Below are positions 9,325 to 17,679 of a stretch of DNA of 64,000 nucleotides, piece after piece. A program made the translations under genes and the position numbers. Position 1 is the stretch's first letter. Each line of letters starts with the position of its first letter. The stretch is from Ruegeria lacuscaerulensis (GTDB lineage Bacteria > Pseudomonadota > Alphaproteobacteria > Rhodobacterales > Rhodobacteraceae), in contig NZ_WQGO01000003.1 in NCBI RefSeq assembly GCF_013034685.1, positions 124,001 through 188,000 of the forward strand, given 5' to 3'. The notes beneath the pieces were generated by a model. The model was not told the DNA's origin. It saw nothing but the letters and a program-made list of their open reading frames with translations, and ran no database searches.

Positions 9325-10911
9325 TCAGGCGAACCACATCTTGCGGGACATGTTGCCATTCATCATCTCTTGGGTGGGATCGCTTTCCCAGCCGGCCAGC
9401 TGATTGCTGACACCTTCGATGAAGTCATTGAACATCGGGCAGATCAGGCCGCCTTCGTCGCGGATCATTTGGCCCATCTGGCTGTAGATGTTCTTACGCT
9501 TGTCGTTGTCCAGTTCGGCACGTGCCTGGAATAGCATCTCATCAAAGGCCGGAACCTTGAAGCGCGTGTCGTTCCAGTCTGCAGTTGACAGATACGCGGT
9601 CGAGTACATCTGATCCTGTACCGGGCGGCCGCCCCAGTAGGACGCGCAGAAGGGCTGCACATTCCAGACTTCGGACCAGTAGCCATCATTGGGTTCACGC
9701 TTGATTTCCAGCGGGATACCAGCTTGCGCAGCAGTTTGCTGGAACAGCGCAGCAGCATCCACAGCCCCCGGGAAGGCACCGTCAGCCACACGAAGGATGA
9801 TGGGCGAACCATCGTGGCCGGATTTCTTGTAGTGTTCAGCTGCCTTTTCAAGGCTGAACTCCCTCTGAGGGATAGAGCCATCGAACAACGGATAAGCTGC
9901 GTTGATGGGCATGTCGTTGCCAATGGTGCCATAGCCGCGAAGAACCTTGTCGACCAGCTCTTGACGGTTGATCGCATGCTTAAGTGCCAGACGCAGTTCG
10001 TTCTGGTCGAATGGTGCGGTGTCGCAATGCATGATGAACACGTAGTGTCCGCGACCGGCAGTCGAATGCACGGTCAGGTTGGGCGCGCGGCCCAACAGAT
10101 CGGCAACCTTCGGTTCGACACGGTTGATCGCGTGGACCTGACCTGATTGCAGCGCAGCAGTACGGGCAGTTGCGTCGTTGATTACGATCACCTCGACGCT
10201 GTCGAAATTACCGAAATCCGGGTTCCAGTGGTTTTCAAACTTCGTGTAGAGGTGACGTACGCCCGGCTCGTCGACTTCGACTTTGTAGGGCCCGGTACCG
10301 ATGCCTGCGCCAGGGTTGTCCATGCCTCCGTCCGGCTGAATGATCAGGTGATAATCAGCCATCAGATACGGCAGGTCGGCGTTGCCCTCACTCAGGGTGA
10401 CCTGGAAATTGTCGCCATCGGCCTTCATCGATTCGATGCCCTTCATGATGCCAAGGGCACCAGATTTCGAATCTTCATTGGAGTGACGTTGCATGGTTTT
10501 CAGCACGTCTTCGCTGGTCATGGTCTTGCCATTGTGGAACTCAACACCTTGACGCAGCTTGAAGGTCCAGACCTTGGCGTCTGCGCTACCTTCGACGCTT
10601 TCGGCCAGGCGAGGTTCGATCGAGCCATCTGGTGCAACTTCGACCAGTTGGTCGCCAAATTGCTTGCCGTTTTGGAACGGAACCGAGCTGGCATAGGTGG
10701 CCGGGTCTAGCGAGTTAGTGGATTCGCCGCCTTGCAGGCCAAACTTCAGATCGCCGCCCTTTTTCGGGCCCGCCGCGCGCGCCGCGTCGGCAAAAATGGT
10801 GCTGGCCATCGCTGCCGAAACACCCAGAGCCGCCGCTTTCCCCATGAATTCGCGGCGGGTCAGTTTGCCCGAAGTGACCTGTTTGGTCATGTGAGTGAGT
10901 TGTTCGTTCAT
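9325..10911 (-). CDS. Peptide/solute-binding protein of ABC importer (family 5), Tat-exported
   Basis: The 528-residue extracytoplasmic binding protein belongs to SBP family 5 (DppA/OppA). The signal region has the twin-arginine motif TRREFMG with R19-R20, a hydrophobic stretch and a likely cleavage after AARA near residue 46, so it is probably exported folded to the periplasm. The body shows TWFKL-like KVWTFKLRQGVEFHNGK, typical of the family. It is the first gene of the importer and is preceded by a dyad element that may control it. The neighbouring S15-type hydrolase suggests a peptide or acylated amino-acid ligand, which is inference. Confidence 0.93.
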   Translation of the reverse strand: MNEQLTHMTKQVTSGKLTRREFMGKAAALGVSAAMASTIFADAARAAGPKKGGDLKFGLQGGESTNSLDPATYASSVPFQNGKQFGDQLVEVAPDGSIEPRLAESVEGSADAKVWTFKLRQGVEFHNGKTMTSEDVLKTMQRHSNEDSKSGALGIMKGIESMKADGDNFQVTLSEGNADLPYLMADYHLIIQPDGGMDNPGAGIGTGPYKVEVDEPGVRHLYTKFENHWNPDFGNFDSVEVIVINDATARTAALQSGQVHAINRVEPKVADLLGRAPNLTVHSTAGRGHYVFIMHCDTAPFDQNELRLALKHAINRQELVDKVLRGYGTIGNDMPINAAYPLFDGSIPQREFSLEKAAEHYKKSGHDGSPIILRVADGAFPGAVDAAALFQQTAAQAGIPLEIKREPNDGYWSEVWNVQPFCASYWGGRPVQDQMYSTAYLSTADWNDTRFKVPAFDEMLFQARAELDNDKRKNIYSQMGQMIRDEGGLICPMFNDFIEGVSNQLAGWESDPTQEMMNGNMSRKMWFA

Positions 10912-10955
10912 TATGGTCTCCCAGTTGATTGGATTTTACCCTTGAGGGCTTTTTA

Positions 10956-10971
10956 TTGACGCATGAGTCAA
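10956..10971. promoter_or_regulatory. Dyad TTGAC-N6-GTCAA upstream of peptide importer operon
   Basis: TTGACGCATGAGTCAA is a near-perfect 16-bp palindrome (two mismatched positions) centred on CATG, 45 bases before the binding-protein ATG. The symmetry and location suggest an operator for a dimeric regulator. No regulator gene lies next to it, so the protein that reads it is unknown. Confidence 0.4.
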
Positions 10972-11029
10972 AATAGGCGGAATTCGTCCTGACGGGCAAG
11001 GGTTAATCTTGGCCCCGGCAGGTGCCGCG

Positions 11030-13021
11030 TCACATGTGATTGCGCGGAATTTCATCCTCCAGCTCTTTCGAAAAGATCAGGTCTTGCCCTTCATAGGCCT
11101 TCAGCTCGGCACGGAGGTAGAAGTTTTCTGAGTCTGACCACATCGTACAGGATGTCTCTGTCCGCAGGAGGATGTCATCACGCTGCATTTCTTGCGTCCA
11201 AAGGCAATGGCCGCGTGCTGACAGTGGGTCGTCGGGATAGATCGACCACCGTTCCGTGGCCGTGCTGCCATGGGTCAGGCCGTGATGGTTGTCGGTGATC
11301 AGGCCGAAATCATCTTCGATGATCAGATGGGTTTCGCCGGTGTTCATGTCCACCTCGACCCGTCGCGCATTGTTGTCGGGACGTAAAGTGGTGACATCGC
11401 GCGGTGTTTCGGATTCGGGCGGTTGAAACACCCATTCATCAACGGTCGAGGGGCGGATGGGGATGTCAATCGTACCTTGAGTCAAATGCAACTCGGCGGC
11501 TTCGGGCGTGGGCCAAATCAAGGGCCAATAGGCGCTGGAGATCGCAACCCGCAACCGGTGCCCCTTGGGCACGCGGTACGCAATGTGATCCAAATCCAGC
11601 TTGACCTCATAGGTTTCACCGGGGGTCAACGGCGACGGCGTTGCGTGGCTATCTCGATGGGACAGGTTCAGCACCCCATAGGTAATGCGCGTCGAGGCAC
11701 CGTCGGGGTGGATATGGTTCAGTCGCACCGCCAACTGGGCGTGTGGCCGGTCTGCGCTTATCCGTAGCCGCAGGCGGGGGGCACCCACGACATCCATATC
11801 GTCGGCCAGCGGGGCACTGTCGAAACAGGCGGACAGCGCGTCGTCCGCGCGTTGATCGCCGGGCATGTCGGGGCCCAGCCAGATCGCGCAGTATTCGCCG
11901 CTTTCCATCCCGCAAGTTTGTGGAGACCGGATGCGTGCGTCCAATGTGCCTGCGGTGCCAAGCCCGTTATCCGCCAAGTCCAGCGTCTGAATCGGCAGAT
12001 GCGTGGTTGCGCCTTTGTCTTCGGTTATCCAGCGGCCGGGGCGCTCGGTGTACCAACGTTGCGGTCGCACCCCATCCATCAGATAGGCGCGATAGTCAGG
12101 GTCCTGATCCACGCCGGTATCCGCACCTCTCAGCCAGTGGTCCCACCACCGCAGCGCCTCTTGCAGGAACCCGATCCGGGGTTCGGGCACCGCGAAATGA
12201 GGGTATTTATGCACCCAGGGGCCGACGATGCCTTTGACCGGGGCGGCAAGCTGTTCGACCAGCAGAGGTACCGTATTTTTGTAGGCATCCCCCCAGCCAC
12301 CAACGGCTAAGGTTGCCGCACGGATGGCGCTGAAATCTTCGCAAACCGATCCGTGCTGCCAATAGCTATCCCGCGTCTGATGGCGCAGCCAAACCGAGGG
12401 CAAGAAGGGTTCATTCTCAAGCCGTTCAAGCCATAGCTCGCGCCAGTTTGAGCGCAGCGCCGGGTCGGGCGCGCGCGAGGAATAGGACCACATGGTGGCC
12501 CCCCAGCCCAAGTTTTCGTTCAGCAGGCAACCGCCCTTATAGTGAATGTCATCCGCATATCGGTCGGCAGTCGAGCAGAGGGTAATTATCGCCTTCAGCG
12601 CCTCGGGCTGCATGGCGGCCACTTGCAACGAATTGAAACCGCCCCAGCTGATCCCCATCATTCCCACATGGCCGGTGCACCAAGGTTGTTCGGCCAGCCA
12701 TTGGATGGTCGAAACCGCGTCGTCCAGCTCTTGCTGGGTGTATTCGTCCTCTATCAGCCCTTCACTGTCGCCATTGCCGCGCATGTCCACGCGGATGCAG
12801 GCATAGCCGCGCTTGGCAAACCACGGATGGGTCAGCGCATCGCGCGTCGCGGTGCTGTCGCGTTTGCGGTAGGGAAGGAATTCCAGAATGGCCGGGACCG
12901 GTGCATCATGGGCATCCACCGGACACCAGACCCGCGCCGAGAGGCGGCAGCCATCAGGCATTTGAATGCCAACATCGGGAAGGTCTTCGATCTCGCGCAG
13001 CGTGTTTGAAGGGCTGGTCAT
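11030..13021 (-). CDS. CocE/NonD-family hydrolase (X-Pro dipeptidyl-peptidase S15 domain)
   Basis: The 663-residue serine hydrolase has an N-terminal alpha/beta domain with the nucleophile in GMMGISWGG at S125 and an adjacent GNGDSEG motif. A jelly-roll C-terminal domain typical of the CocE/S15 group follows. Enzymes of this family hydrolyse acylated amino acids, X-Pro peptides or esters such as cocaine. No signal peptide is present, so it acts inside the cell. It lies 118 bases upstream of the peptide importer on the same strand, which fits processing of an imported peptide or amide. The substrate cannot be read from sequence. Confidence 0.9.
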   Translation of the reverse strand: MTSPSNTLREIEDLPDVGIQMPDGCRLSARVWCPVDAHDAPVPAILEFLPYRKRDSTATRDALTHPWFAKRGYACIRVDMRGNGDSEGLIEDEYTQQELDDAVSTIQWLAEQPWCTGHVGMMGISWGGFNSLQVAAMQPEALKAIITLCSTADRYADDIHYKGGCLLNENLGWGATMWSYSSRAPDPALRSNWRELWLERLENEPFLPSVWLRHQTRDSYWQHGSVCEDFSAIRAATLAVGGWGDAYKNTVPLLVEQLAAPVKGIVGPWVHKYPHFAVPEPRIGFLQEALRWWDHWLRGADTGVDQDPDYRAYLMDGVRPQRWYTERPGRWITEDKGATTHLPIQTLDLADNGLGTAGTLDARIRSPQTCGMESGEYCAIWLGPDMPGDQRADDALSACFDSAPLADDMDVVGAPRLRLRISADRPHAQLAVRLNHIHPDGASTRITYGVLNLSHRDSHATPSPLTPGETYEVKLDLDHIAYRVPKGHRLRVAISSAYWPLIWPTPEAAELHLTQGTIDIPIRPSTVDEWVFQPPESETPRDVTTLRPDNNARRVEVDMNTGETHLIIEDDFGLITDNHHGLTHGSTATERWSIYPDDPLSARGHCLWTQEMQRDDILLRTETSCTMWSDSENFYLRAELKAYEGQDLIFSKELEDEIPRNHM

Positions 13022-13072
13022 GGTCTGAGTGTCAGGGTCTTGGGTTTTGGGTGTGTCATGAAAATCGTCAAT

Positions 13073-14176
13073 TCAATCGCGGATTGCGACAAGCAGGTCC
13101 ATAACATTCGTCCCAGTCGGACCTGTCACCAACAGCGCTCTGGCCTTTTCCAGAAAGCTGCCGCTGTCGGCATCGCGCAGCGCCTGTTCCGCGTCATCGC
13201 CCCATGTGGTTCCGTCGACGATGCCCCCAGCGGCCTGTGTCGGGCCATCGGTGCCATCGGTACCGCCGACGATTACCGTCAGCCCCTTGGCCCCCGCGAT
13301 CTCCTTGGCCAAAGCCAGCGCAAGCGCCTGATTGCGCCCACCGCGCCCGGGGGTTTCGGGCAGGACGACGGTCGGTTCGCCCCCTAACACCATCACGCCT
13401 GTCGGCATATCGCGCAGGCGAGGGCCAAGAGCTGTCGCAACCGCCTGATAGTCGTCATGCAGCGATTCTTCATTGGCGATGACACGCGCGCCCTCGGCCT
13501 CGGCCTGCCTGGCCGCCGCCGCGCGGGCATGGGCGTTGGAGGCCACGATCTGCGCCGTTGCTTCAAAATCGCGGGTCACGGGCAAGACGCCGATCCCCGA
13601 GCCGATCACATTCAGATCGTCGCCGGGCACGTCCGAGATCGCCAATACAGTCGCCTTGCGACCCGTGAAATGGGACAACAACCCGCCGCCCTTGATCCGC
13701 GAAAGCTTGCGGCGCTGGGCGTTCATCGCGGTGATGTCTAGCCCCTGCGACAGCAGTTGTTTGTTGAGCTGAGCCAGATCGTCCAGCGTTTTGCCCGGCA
13801 CCAGATCCTCAGCCAATGAGGACGCACCGCCCGAGACCAGCAGCAGCAGATGCGCATCAGTCGACAGACCCTCGACCGTTTCGCGTAGCGCACGCCCGCC
13901 TTCCAGACTGCGCGCGTCGGGCACGGGGTGTGAGGCTTCGATGACCCGCACGTGATCGGGCAGGTCGCCTGCATGGTCATCCTTGGTTACGACCAGCGTC
14001 GGGACTGTGCCAAAATGCTCTAGCGCAGCAAGCGCCATCGACGCGGCAGGTTTGCCCACGGCTAGTATCTGATCAGGCTTTTCGATATCGCCCAGAACCG
14101 CCTGCGTCGCGGCATAGCCACCCACGGCCTCCACCCCGGCGTTCCAGATCCGCAGGGCTTTTTCTGTTCGCTCCAT
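13073..14176 (-). CDS. Glycerate kinase, MOFRL/DUF4147 family
   Basis: This 367-residue cytoplasmic protein matches glycerate 2-kinases of the GckA/TtuD type, which phosphorylate D-glycerate in the serine cycle or in tartrate and glyoxylate metabolism. Recognisable segments are AVGKPAASMA near the N-terminus, LLLVSGGASSLAEDLVPG, the GGGLL loop and the C-terminal GGTDGTDGPTQAAGG (MOFRL). I chose the ATG that overlaps the dtd stop (TGATG) behind GGAAAG. A second ATG five codons earlier is possible. It is translationally coupled to dtd. Confidence 0.9.
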   Translation of the reverse strand: MERTEKALRIWNAGVEAVGGYAATQAVLGDIEKPDQILAVGKPAASMALAALEHFGTVPTLVVTKDDHAGDLPDHVRVIEASHPVPDARSLEGGRALRETVEGLSTDAHLLLLVSGGASSLAEDLVPGKTLDDLAQLNKQLLSQGLDITAMNAQRRKLSRIKGGGLLSHFTGRKATVLAISDVPGDDLNVIGSGIGVLPVTRDFEATAQIVASNAHARAAAARQAEAEGARVIANEESLHDDYQAVATALGPRLRDMPTGVMVLGGEPTVVLPETPGRGGRNQALALALAKEIAGAKGLTVIVGGTDGTDGPTQAAGGIVDGTTWGDDAEQALRDADSGSFLEKARALLVTGPTGTNVMDLLVAIRD

Positions 14177-14613
14177 CAGCTTTCCATCCAAATCGTGACC
14201 GGCCCGTCATTGACCAGCTCAACAGCCATATCCGCGCCGAACTGACCGGATTCAACGGGGATGCCGTGATCGCTCAGTTGTTGCGCGAAGGTTTCATACA
14301 GGTGCTTTCCAAGCTCGGGCGGGGCAGCCTCGGAAAAGCCGGGCCGGTTCCCGCGCGACGTATCAGCGGCCAGCGTGAACTGGCTGATCACAAGGGCCGA
14401 GCCACCGATATCCAACAACGACCGGTTCATTTTACCCGCGTCATCCTTGAATATCCGCAGTTTCGAGATTTTGGCGGCAAGCTGGCCGGCCCGCGCCTCG
14501 TCATCGCCCTGCATGGCGCAAACCAGTATCATCATCCCTTGACCGCACTGCCCGATGACAGTGCCATCGACTGAAACGCTGGCATGACTGACCCGTTGTA
14601 GAACTGCGCGCAA
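14176..14613 (-). CDS. dtd: D-aminoacyl-tRNA deacylase
   Basis: The 145-residue protein hydrolyses D-aminoacyl-tRNA, keeping D-amino acids out of translation. The two signature motifs are intact: SQFTLAAD near residue 77 and the C-terminal NDGPVTIW, which carries the Gly-Pro motif that rejects L-amino acids. The N-terminus [17 protein letters not shown] is typical. It is the first gene of a minus-strand run followed by glycerate kinase. Confidence 0.96.
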   Translation of the reverse strand: MRAVLQRVSHASVSVDGTVIGQCGQGMMILVCAMQGDDEARAGQLAAKISKLRIFKDDAGKMNRSLLDIGGSALVISQFTLAADTSRGNRPGFSEAAPPELGKHLYETFAQQLSDHGIPVESGQFGADMAVELVNDGPVTIWMES

Positions 14614-14643
14614 AATTTTTCTCCGTAGGTATTAGTATCGCGA

Positions 14644-15312
14644 TTACCCGACCCAGTTCACAAATGCCTCGGGGGCGGCGCGGGTGGTTCGGAAGCAATT
14701 TGCGGGGTGATCGGTGTCGGCATAGCCAAACGAGATCGCACACAGGATCAAGCGGTCGTCGGCAATATCGAAATAACGGTGCAGGAACGGGCTATAGCTG
14801 GCCAGTGCCGCCTGTGGAATGGTCGCCACCCCCAAGGCCTGCGCCGCAAGGGCGAATGCGGTAACGAACCCGCCACAATCCAGCGCGCCGTAAGATCCAA
14901 GCTCGAGCGGGCTTGAAATGATCGCGCAATGCGGCGCACCAAACAGCGCGAAATTCTGCATCATCTGTTCGGCAGATGCGGCGCGGTCGCCGCGCTGTAC
15001 CCCGACTGCCTCGTACAGCGCCCAGCCACATTCGCGTCGGCGGTCCCGATAGACGCCGGAATAAGAGGTCGGGAACGGCAGGTCGGGTTCGTGTGAGGCA
15101 GTTTGAACCTCGTCTTGCAACGCCTTGCGGAAGGCGTCGGTTTCAGCCCCGCTGGTGACAGTGACCTGCCAGGGTTGCGCATTGCACCAGCTGGGCACGC
15201 GGGCTGCGCTGGTCAGGATCTGTTCGATCTGCTCTTTCGGAACGGGATCGGAGCGAAACGCACGGCAGGAATGGCGCTGGTCCAGCAATCTGTTCAGATC
15301 GGATAGCGTCAC
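14644..15312 (-). CDS. Nitroreductase family flavoprotein
   Basis: This FMN-dependent NAD(P)H oxidoreductase has 222 residues when read from a GTG start behind GGGGAGG. The open frame extends 52 codons further upstream, but those residues do not look like the family, so the GTG is preferred. Family landmarks are RHSCRAFRSDPVP near residue 14 (FMN phosphate binding), ARVPSWCNAQPWQV, and GGFVTAFALAAQALGVATIPQ in the C-terminal half. The physiological substrate is unknown. It is followed 30 bases later by dtd. Confidence 0.9.
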   Translation of the reverse strand: MTLSDLNRLLDQRHSCRAFRSDPVPKEQIEQILTSAARVPSWCNAQPWQVTVTSGAETDAFRKALQDEVQTASHEPDLPFPTSYSGVYRDRRRECGWALYEAVGVQRGDRAASAEQMMQNFALFGAPHCAIISSPLELGSYGALDCGGFVTAFALAAQALGVATIPQAALASYSPFLHRYFDIADDRLILCAISFGYADTDHPANCFRTTRAAPEAFVNWVG

Positions 15313-15400
15313 ACTGACCTCCCCTTCGGTGTTGACGACGCGCAAGATGACGCCTGCGCTTGGGATGTTCAAGCGATTAAAACACCGACCCGGTTGATTG

Positions 15401-16489
15401 CTATTGCTGGCCCGTTGCCACCAAGTAACCGACCCCGGCCGCAACCAGCAGGCCCAGTGTAACAGCAATCGTGACCTTGATCGCAGACCAGGGGCGTTCG
15501 CCTTGAACGCGCCCAGTGCGGCCGTTCACGACAAACCGATAGGTCTTGCCCCGGAACTTATACGCGGCCATCCAGACCGGCAGCAGGATATGTTTGAAGG
15601 TGACATCGTGCACATCGGTGTCGACCGCATGGATGCGCTGACGGTCGCCGCCGATATCAAACCGCACGTCGCGTTCGATCACGCGGGCCATATGCGCGCG
15701 GGCCTGCCCATAGCCTTCACGCAGCTCGACCGTGTAGGCCTCTGCCCGAAATCCAGCCAGATACTCAGGCTGGTAAGGTTCAAGCGCGGGCAGATCCCAT
15801 GGTTCCAGGGCGTCGGTATATGATTTGGGCAAGGATTGAGACGCCAAAACCAGCACATCGTCAAAGAACCGCGCGACACGGCCGGATTTCGGCGACCACC
15901 GCACCTTGGCCACCCGCTGCTGCACGCGCTTGCCGTCGCGCATGACCGTTCGGGTTTCATAATAAACCGTGCCCCGCTCACCCCGATAAGAGGATTTGGT
16001 GTCCGCGTCAAAGGTCCAGTAGGGTACATAAATTCCCTGCATCTTACGCCCCTTGCGGGCATAGTCTTTCAACCCGTTGGGCGCAAACCACAGCCGGCCC
16101 AACCATTCGGTCATGGCAGCGTGGGCGGCGCGTTCCTCCAGTGCAAAGGGCAGAACGCCGCGCGGCTTGATATGTCGGTTCACGCCGGTATCCGTCACCA
16201 CCGGCGTCGCACAGAACGGGCATTCCGCCGCGTGGGTGTCTGGATCAAACTCGACCTGAGCGGCGCAGTTCGGGCAGGACAGAACGCGGGTTTCCTCGAT
16301 CTCGCTGTCAGGCAAGCGGTCGGCGATGGCGGCGTCGAAATCCAGTTCTTTCAGACTGGCCCCGCCCCACGGTCCTGCGCCGATGGCCTCGGAATGGCCG
16401 CAATGGTCGCAGGTCAGGGATCCGTCGCCGGGATTGAACCGGTAGTCCGCGCCGCATTGGTCACAGGGAAAGCGGTGTTCTTCTGTCAT
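15401..16489 (-). CDS. Double zinc-ribbon, membrane-anchored protein (TFIIB-type zinc ribbon; YdjG-like)
   Basis: The 362-residue protein has two N-terminal zinc ribbons (C9/C12 with C27/C30, and C72/C75 with C90/C93). A central domain rich in Trp and Tyr follows, and there is one C-terminal transmembrane helix near residues 338-358. It recalls Bacillus YdjG, a zinc-ribbon membrane protein that works with an SPFH protein, and here it is encoded 20 bases after an SPFH gene. It is the last gene of the five-gene operon. A scaffold or envelope-stress role is inferred from context only. Confidence 0.8.
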   Translation of the reverse strand: MTEEHRFPCDQCGADYRFNPGDGSLTCDHCGHSEAIGAGPWGGASLKELDFDAAIADRLPDSEIEETRVLSCPNCAAQVEFDPDTHAAECPFCATPVVTDTGVNRHIKPRGVLPFALEERAAHAAMTEWLGRLWFAPNGLKDYARKGRKMQGIYVPYWTFDADTKSSYRGERGTVYYETRTVMRDGKRVQQRVAKVRWSPKSGRVARFFDDVLVLASQSLPKSYTDALEPWDLPALEPYQPEYLAGFRAEAYTVELREGYGQARAHMARVIERDVRFDIGGDRQRIHAVDTDVHDVTFKHILLPVWMAAYKFRGKTYRFVVNGRTGRVQGERPWSAIKVTIAVTLGLLVAAGVGYLVATGQQ

Positions 16490-16509
16490 TTAACAGCCCT
16501 ACGAAAAAT

Positions 16510-17658
16510 TCACGCCCCCGGCGGTGGAGGCGGCAGGATCGTGAACAGCTGCGCCAGCTCCTGCACGTCACCGGCCTTTTTCCAGCCATCCTGACCGGCG
16601 GTCCAGACATGCGTGTCGCGCGTTAGCTCTCCGTCAGCGGCCATGCGACCCATCTTGGCTTTGGAAAACGGTCCGCTGGTTTGACCATCCACGGCGATAT
16701 GCCAGACATGCTCGACCGGCGGCGGAGGCGGGGGTGTCACATGCGCCGAGGGTTGCGGGGCAGCGGGGGCGGAACTGCCCCACGGGCCGCCCGGCTGACC
16801 CGCTGCCATGTTTGACATCTGCTGCGCCATGGCCATTCCCATACCCATGCCAAGACCCGCGCCCATGCCGCCGCCCTGACCAGGGTTGTTGGCAGCTGCC
16901 GTCATGGCTTCGGCTGCGGAATACTGAGTGAACTTGCCCAAATCGCCCGCCAAACCCATCGAGGTGCGCTTATCCAACGCTGCTTCAACCGCGGGCGGTA
17001 GTGAGATGTTCTCGATATAGAACTCGGGCATCTCCAGCCCATAGCCATCCAGCACGGGTGAGACTTCGGCGGCGATCAGTTTGCCCAGATCGGCGGTGTT
17101 GGCGGCCATGTCCAGAACCGGAATGCCCGAGCCCGCAATCACGCGGCTGAATTCCTGCACGATGATGTTGCGGATCTGAAAGCTGATCTCATCCATGGTG
17201 AATTCGCCATCAGTGCCCACAATCTCGACCATGAACTTTGCTGGGTCCTTGATCCGAACCGTATAGGTACCGAAAGCCCGAATGCGCGTGGGTCCGAACT
17301 CGGGATCGCGCAGCATGATCGGGTTCTTGGTGCCCCATTTCAGGTCGTTGAACCGGGTCGTGTTGACGAAATAGACCTCGGACTTGAACGGAGATTGAAA
17401 GCCGTGATCCCAATGCTGCAAGGTCGTCAGGATCGGCATGTTGTTGGTCTCAAGCATATAAAGACCCGGGGTGAACACATCTGCCAACTGCCCCTCATGC
17501 ACGAAAACGGCGGCCTGACCTTCGCGCACTGTCAGCTTGGCGCCGTATTTGATCTCGTGGCCTTCACGCTCGAACCGCCAGACCATGGTGTCGCGGGTGT
17601 CGTCGACCCAGTGAATGACGTCAATGAATTCTCCGGTCAGAAAATCGAAAATGCCCAT
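16510..17658 (-). CDS. SPFH-domain protein with C-terminal GYF_2 domain (YdjI-like)
   Basis: The 382-residue protein starts with a YdjI-type SPFH (virion-core-like) domain covering about residues 1-240, including the DVIHWVDDTRDTMVWRFERE entry typical of this branch. A Gly/Met-rich linker follows at roughly 256-300, then a Pro run. Residues about 317-372 look like a GYF_2 domain (WHIAVDGQTSGPFS and VWTAGQDGWKKAGDV). Bacillus YdjI ends in a zinc ribbon instead, and here the ribbons are on the next gene product. It probably forms membrane-associated oligomers and binds Pro-rich partners through GYF_2. Start ATG follows GGAGACCCCA. Confidence 0.85.
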   Translation of the reverse strand: MGIFDFLTGEFIDVIHWVDDTRDTMVWRFEREGHEIKYGAKLTVREGQAAVFVHEGQLADVFTPGLYMLETNNMPILTTLQHWDHGFQSPFKSEVYFVNTTRFNDLKWGTKNPIMLRDPEFGPTRIRAFGTYTVRIKDPAKFMVEIVGTDGEFTMDEISFQIRNIIVQEFSRVIAGSGIPVLDMAANTADLGKLIAAEVSPVLDGYGLEMPEFYIENISLPPAVEAALDKRTSMGLAGDLGKFTQYSAAEAMTAAANNPGQGGGMGAGLGMGMGMAMAQQMSNMAAGQPGGPWGSSAPAAPQPSAHVTPPPPPPVEHVWHIAVDGQTSGPFSKAKMGRMAADGELTRDTHVWTAGQDGWKKAGDVQELAQLFTILPPPPPGA

Positions 17659-17679
17659 TGGGGTCTCCTTTTCTTGGGC

